64,000 nucleotides of DNA from Streptomyces fuscichromogenes (lineage in GTDB: Bacteria > Actinomycetota > Actinomycetes > Streptomycetales > Streptomycetaceae): contig NZ_BMML01000020.1 in assembly GCF_014645815.1 (NCBI RefSeq), forward strand, positions 154,421 through 218,420. The letters are read 5' to 3'. Within the stretch, counting starts at the first letter, position 1, and the number at the start of each line of letters is the position of its first letter. A model generated the notes under the pieces. The model worked only from the letters and a program-made list of their open reading frames with translations, was not told the origin of the DNA and made no database searches. Both the position numbers and the translations under genes were made by a program. Of the stretch, positions 60,703 to 64,000 are shown piece by piece.

Positions 60703-62400
60703 ATGGCCGCCACCCCGCAGAACCCTGCCGCCTCCGCGCCCCGCCGCAAGGTGAGCCGTCACCGCGGCGAGGGTCAGTGGGCCATGGGGCACCACACCCC
60801 GCTCAACGGCAACGAACAGTTCAAGAAGGACGACGACGGTCTCAATGTGCGGACACGCATTGAGACGATCTACTCCAAGCGCGGCTTCGACTCCATCGAC
60901 CCCAACGACCTGCGCGGACGTATGCGCTGGTGGGGCCTGTACACCCAGCGCAAGCCCGGCATCGACGGCGGCAAGACCGCCATCCTGGAGCCGGAGGAGC
61001 TGGACGACAAGTACTTCATGCTGCGGGTGCGGATCGACGGCGGCCGGCTGACCACGCAGCAGCTGCGGGTGATCGGCGAGATCTCGCAGGAGTTCGCCCG
61101 GGGCAGCGCGGACGTCACCGACCGGCAGAACATCCAGCTGCACTGGATCCGCATCGAGGACGTTCCCGAGATCTGGAACCGCCTTGAGGCGGTCGGCCTG
61201 TCCACCACGGAGGCGTGCGGCGACTGCCCGCGTGTCGTCATCGGCTCGCCGGTCGCCGGTATCGCCGAGGACGAGATCATCGACGGCAGCTGGGCCATCG
61301 ACGAGATCAACAAGCGGTACATCGGCAGCAAGGAGTTCTCCAACCTGCCCCGCAAGTTCAAGTCCGCGATCTCCGGCTCGCCGCTGCTGGACGTGGTGCA
61401 CGAGATCAACGACATCGCCTTCGTCGGCGTCGAGCACCCCGAGCACGGCCCCGGCTTCGACCTGTGGGTGGGCGGCGGCCTGTCGACCAACCCGAAGATC
61501 GGCGTCCGGCTCGGCGCCTGGGTGCCGCTGGCCGAGGTCCCGGACGTGTGGGCCGGTGTGATCGGCATCTTCCGGGACTACGGCTACCGGCGGCTGCGCA
61601 CCCGCGCCCGGCTGAAGTTCCTGGTCGCCGACTGGGGCCCGGAGAAGTTCCGCCAGATCCTGGAGGACGAGTACCTCGAGCGCGCGCTCGTCGACGGCCC
61701 CGCGCCCGCCGAGCCCCTGTCGCGCTGGCGCGACCACGTCGGCGTGCACCGGCAGCAGGACGGCAACTTCTACGTCGGGTTCGCCCCGCGCGTCGGCCGG
61801 GTGGACGGCGCCACCCTGGCGAAGATCGCCGACCTCGCGGAGGCGCACGGCTCGGGCCGGGTGCGGACCACCGTCGAGCAGAAGATGATCGTCCTCGATG
61901 TCACGGAGGACCAGGTCGAGTCGCTGGTCGAGGCCCTGGAGGCGCTGGACCTGACCGCCCGGCCGTCCACCTTCCGGCGCGGCACCATGGCCTGCACCGG
62001 CATCGAGTACTGCAAGCTCGCGATCGTCGAGACCAAGCAGCGCGGCTCCACCCTGATCGACGAGCTGGAGCGCCGGCTGCCCGAGTTCGACGAGCCGCTC
62101 ACCATCAACCTCAACGGCTGCCCGAACGCCTGTGCCCGTATCCAGGTCGCGGACATCGGTCTCAAGGGCCAGCTGGTGCTGAACGAGGCGGGCGAGCAGG
62201 TCGAGGGCTACCAGGTGCACCTGGGCGGCGCGCTCGGCCTGGAGGCCGGGTTCGGCCGCAAGGTCCGTGGCCTCAAGGTGACCTCGGAGGAGCTGCCGGA
62301 CTACGTCGAGCGGGTGCTCAGGCGCTTCCAGGCGGAGCGCGAGGACGGCGAGCGGTTCGCCGCCTGGGCGTCCCGCGCCAGTGAGGAGGCCCTCTCATGA
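60703..62400 (+). CDS. sir: Ferredoxin-dependent sulfite (nitrite) reductase
   Basis: A 565-residue siroheme [4Fe-4S] enzyme. The two repeated ferrite-like halves are visible; TEACGDCPRVV (near residue 170) and ACTGIEYCKLA with CPNACARIQ (near residues 430-480) supply cluster cysteines. Arg/Lys-rich start (PRRKVSRHRGEGQWAMGHH) is typical. It reduces sulfite to sulfide with ferredoxin in assimilation. Genes downstream (cysH, cysC, cysD) support sulfite over nitrite. The stop overlaps the next ATG. Confidence 0.93.
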   Translation: MAATPQNPAASAPRRKVSRHRGEGQWAMGHHTPLNGNEQFKKDDDGLNVRTRIETIYSKRGFDSIDPNDLRGRMRWWGLYTQRKPGIDGGKTAILEPEELDDKYFMLRVRIDGGRLTTQQLRVIGEISQEFARGSADVTDRQNIQLHWIRIEDVPEIWNRLEAVGLSTTEACGDCPRVVIGSPVAGIAEDEIIDGSWAIDEINKRYIGSKEFSNLPRKFKSAISGSPLLDVVHEINDIAFVGVEHPEHGPGFDLWVGGGLSTNPKIGVRLGAWVPLAEVPDVWAGVIGIFRDYGYRRLRTRARLKFLVADWGPEKFRQILEDEYLERALVDGPAPAEPLSRWRDHVGVHRQQDGNFYVGFAPRVGRVDGATLAKIADLAEAHGSGRVRTTVEQKMIVLDVTEDQVESLVEALEALDLTARPSTFRRGTMACTGIEYCKLAIVETKQRGSTLIDELERRLPEFDEPLTINLNGCPNACARIQVADIGLKGQLVLNEAGEQVEGYQVHLGGALGLEAGFGRKVRGLKVTSEELPDYVERVLRRFQAEREDGERFAAWASRASEEALS

Positions 62401-62576
62401 GCGAGCGGGCCGCCCCCTTCTACTGCCCCTACTGCGGCGACGAGGACCTGCGTCCCAGCGAGCAGGGCCACGGCGCCTGGGAATGCGCGGCCTGCAACCG
62501 CGCATTCCAGCTGAAGTTCCTCGGGCTGCTCGCCCGGGGGCTGAAGCACTCCGAAACCGGAGGGGAACAGATATGA
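62397..62576 (+). CDS. 59-residue zinc-ribbon protein in the sulfur operon
   Basis: This short gene overlaps the sir stop (ATGA at 62397-62400) and the cysH start (ATGA at 62573-62576). FYCPYCGDEDL and WECAACNRAF give two CxxC pairs for one zinc or iron-sulfur site. It is well coupled on both sides, so it must be translated with sir and cysH. Its function is unknown; it may help cluster delivery or electron transfer. Confidence 0.87.
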   Translation: MSERAAPFYCPYCGDEDLRPSEQGHGAWECAACNRAFQLKFLGLLARGLKHSETGGEQI

Positions 62577-63283
62577 CCACCGCTCAGGAAGAGCGAACGA
62601 GCGAGGAGTTGAAGGCGCTGGCCGAGCAGGCCGGCCGCGACCTCGAAGACGCCTCCGCCCTGGAGATCCTCCAGTGGGCGGTGGACACCTTCGGCAAGGG
62701 CTTCTGCGTGACCTCCTCGATGGAGGACGCGGTGGTGGCCCATCTGGCGTCCCGCGTCCAGAAGGGCGTCGACGTCGTCTTCCTCGACACCGGCTACCAC
62801 TTTCCCGAGACCATCGGCACCCGCGACGCGGTCGAGGCCGTGATGGACGTCAACGTCATCACCCTCACCCCGCGCCAGACGGTCGCCGAGCAGGACGCCG
62901 AGTACGGCCCCGGACTGCACGACCGCGACCCCGACCTGTGCTGCAGGCTCCGCAAGGTCCAGCCGCTGGAGCGGGGCCTGAGGAACTACACCGCCTGGGC
63001 GACCGGGCTGCGCCGCGACGAGTCCGAGACCCGCGCGAACACCCCGGTCGTCGGCTGGGACGAGAAGCGGCAGAAGGTCAAGATCTCCCCGATCGCCCGC
63101 TGGACCCAGGACGACGTGGACGCCTACGTCGCCGAACACGGGGTACTGACCAACCCGCTGCTGATGGACGGCTACACGTCCGTCGGCTGCGCCCCCTGCA
63201 CCCGCCGGGTGCTGGAGGGCGAGGACGCGCGCTCCGGCCGCTGGGCCGGACGGGCCAAGACCGAGTGCGGACTGCACGGATGA
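62573..63283 (+). CDS. cysH: Phosphoadenylyl/adenylyl-sulfate reductase
   Basis: A 236-residue reductase. VTSSMEDAVV is the PP-loop-like segment and FLDTGYHFPET is conserved. The cysteines CC (near residue 122), CAPC (near 204) and the final ECGLHG form the [4Fe-4S] and catalytic Cys of the APS-using bacterial type. It makes sulfite with thioredoxin. Overlaps both neighbours. Confidence 0.95.
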   Translation: MTTAQEERTSEELKALAEQAGRDLEDASALEILQWAVDTFGKGFCVTSSMEDAVVAHLASRVQKGVDVVFLDTGYHFPETIGTRDAVEAVMDVNVITLTPRQTVAEQDAEYGPGLHDRDPDLCCRLRKVQPLERGLRNYTAWATGLRRDESETRANTPVVGWDEKRQKVKISPIARWTQDDVDAYVAEHGVLTNPLLMDGYTSVGCAPCTRRVLEGEDARSGRWAGRAKTECGLHG

Positions 63284-63351
63284 CGACCACCGGGCTTCCG
63301 ACGACCCAGACGACCCCATCGACGAACCCATCGACGAACCAGGAGAACGAC

Positions 63352-63888
63352 GTGACGACCGGAGCCACCGTCTGGCTCACGGGTCTGCCGAGTGCCGGCA
63401 AGACCACCATCGCGTACGAGCTGGCCGCCCGGCTGCGCGCGGAGGGCCACCTCGTCGAGGTGCTCGACGGCGACGAGATCCGCGAGTTCATCTCGGCGGG
63501 CCTCGGCTTCAGCCGCGAGGACCGGCACACCAACGTGCAGCGCATCGGTTTCGTCGCCGAACTGCTGGCCCGTAACGGCGTCAAGGCGCTCGTCCCGGTG
63601 ATCGCCCCCTACGCGGACAGCCGCGACGCGGTACGCAAGCGCCACGACGAGAACGGCACCGCGTACGTCGAGGTACATGTGGCGACCCCGGTCGAGGTGT
63701 GCTCCGTACGCGATGTGAAGGGTCTGTACGCCAAGCAGGCCGCGGGTGAGCTGACCGGGCTGACCGGCGTCGACGACCCGTACGAGGAGCCCGAGACTCC
63801 CGACCTGCGGATCGAGTCGCAGCACCAGAGCGTCCAGGAGTCCGCGGCGGCCCTGCACGCCCTGCTGAGCGGGAAGGGACTGGCATGA
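63352..63888 (+). CDS. cysC: Adenylylsulfate kinase
   Basis: A 178-residue kinase: P-loop GLPSAGKTT, DGDEIREFISAGLGFSREDR and VRDVKGLYAKQAAGELTGLTG match APS kinase. GTG 63352 is chosen for AGGAG upstream and family length. An ATG at 63280 overlapping the cysH stop would add a Thr/Pro-rich extension with a repeated CATCGACGAACC and is the alternative. It phosphorylates APS to PAPS. Confidence 0.93.
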   Translation: MTTGATVWLTGLPSAGKTTIAYELAARLRAEGHLVEVLDGDEIREFISAGLGFSREDRHTNVQRIGFVAELLARNGVKALVPVIAPYADSRDAVRKRHDENGTAYVEVHVATPVEVCSVRDVKGLYAKQAAGELTGLTGVDDPYEEPETPDLRIESQHQSVQESAAALHALLSGKGLA

Positions 63889-64000
63889 CGACGACCGTGG
63901 CGGCTCACGGGGAGGGCACGGGCACCCCGTACGCCCTGTCCCACCTGGACGCGCTGGAGTCCGAGGCGGTCCACATCTTCCGCGAGGTGGCGGGCGAGTT
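63885..64000 (+). CDS. cysD: Sulfate adenylyltransferase subunit 2 (5' end only)
   Basis: The first 38 codons: MTTTVAAHGEGTGTPYALSH followed by LDALESEAVHIFREVAGEF, the CysD N-terminal pattern. Its ATG overlaps the cysC stop. It continues past the window. With cysN it makes APS from ATP and sulfate. Confidence 0.9.
   Translation, partial: MTTTVAAHGEGTGTPYALSHLDALESEAVHIFREVAGE

Noticed and set aside
60703..62400. Assimilatory nitrite reductase
   Set aside because: The downstream cysH, cysC and cysD genes point to sulfite as substrate.

Overview
The window is high-GC actinobacterial DNA and reads as a Streptomyces chromosome. The evidence is strong third-position GC bias, frequent GTG and TTG starts, twin-arginine (Tat) secreted glycan-active enzymes, several LacI/ROK regulators, a close relative of the S. 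coelicolor alditol oxidase, and an actinobacterial sulfate-assimilation operon with its leader peptide. I see no rRNA, tRNA, phage, transposase or CRISPR array. All identities come from reading motifs; no database search was run.

Layout. 0.1-3.8 kb: membrane acyltransferase, cold-shock protein and DEAD-box RNA helicase. 3.9-8.0 kb: LacI regulator divergent from a sugar ABC importer (ATPase, permease, lipoprotein). 8.1-12.0 kb: an unusual membrane protein joining sigma-like and zinc anti-sigma-like segments to an outside cellulose-binding domain, a radical SAM protein with odd cysteine spacing, and an FMN-binding split-barrel protein. 12.1-17.1 kb: LacI regulator, 2-hydroxyacid dehydrogenase, alditol oxidase, ROK regulator. 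17.2-24.2 kb: three-gene ABC-2 exporter, MFS exporter divergent from a TetR/hydrolase pair, and a secreted protein.

24.3-49.5 kb is a plant cell-wall (pectin-type) degradation locus. It holds a DUF2264 protein, a rhamnogalacturonan acetylesterase, a PL4 rhamnogalacturonan lyase, a GH43-CBM13 galactanase-like enzyme, a secreted beta-helix-like protein, homocysteine methyltransferase, LacI, a carboxylesterase, and an operon of GH28 plus two alginate-lyase-like proteins. That operon is divergent from an ABC sugar importer with a GH43 enzyme, and a further LacI gene follows. Secreted enzymes would cut rhamnogalacturonan and arabinogalactan, the importer would take up fragments, and the intracellular GH43 would finish them. 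Two palindromic sequence types (AACCGGTT and AAGCGCTT cores) recur at its promoters and look like LacI/ROK operators.

49.5-60.4 kb is mixed: small secreted proteins, an isocitrate lyase/PEP mutase family enzyme, ThuA-like protein, lipoprotein, VOC protein, AraC-type regulator, BrkB-like membrane protein, AidB-like acyl-CoA dehydrogenase, GAF regulator, secreted protein and GNAT acetyltransferase. 60.4-64.0 kb is the sulfate-reduction operon: leader peptide, sulfite reductase, 59-residue zinc-ribbon protein, cysH, cysC and the start of cysD.

A palindromic intergenic repeat (core CGCGGGGAACTGCGCGACC) occurs at least four times plus degraded copies. One copy lies inside the GH43 coding region and is translated as linker.
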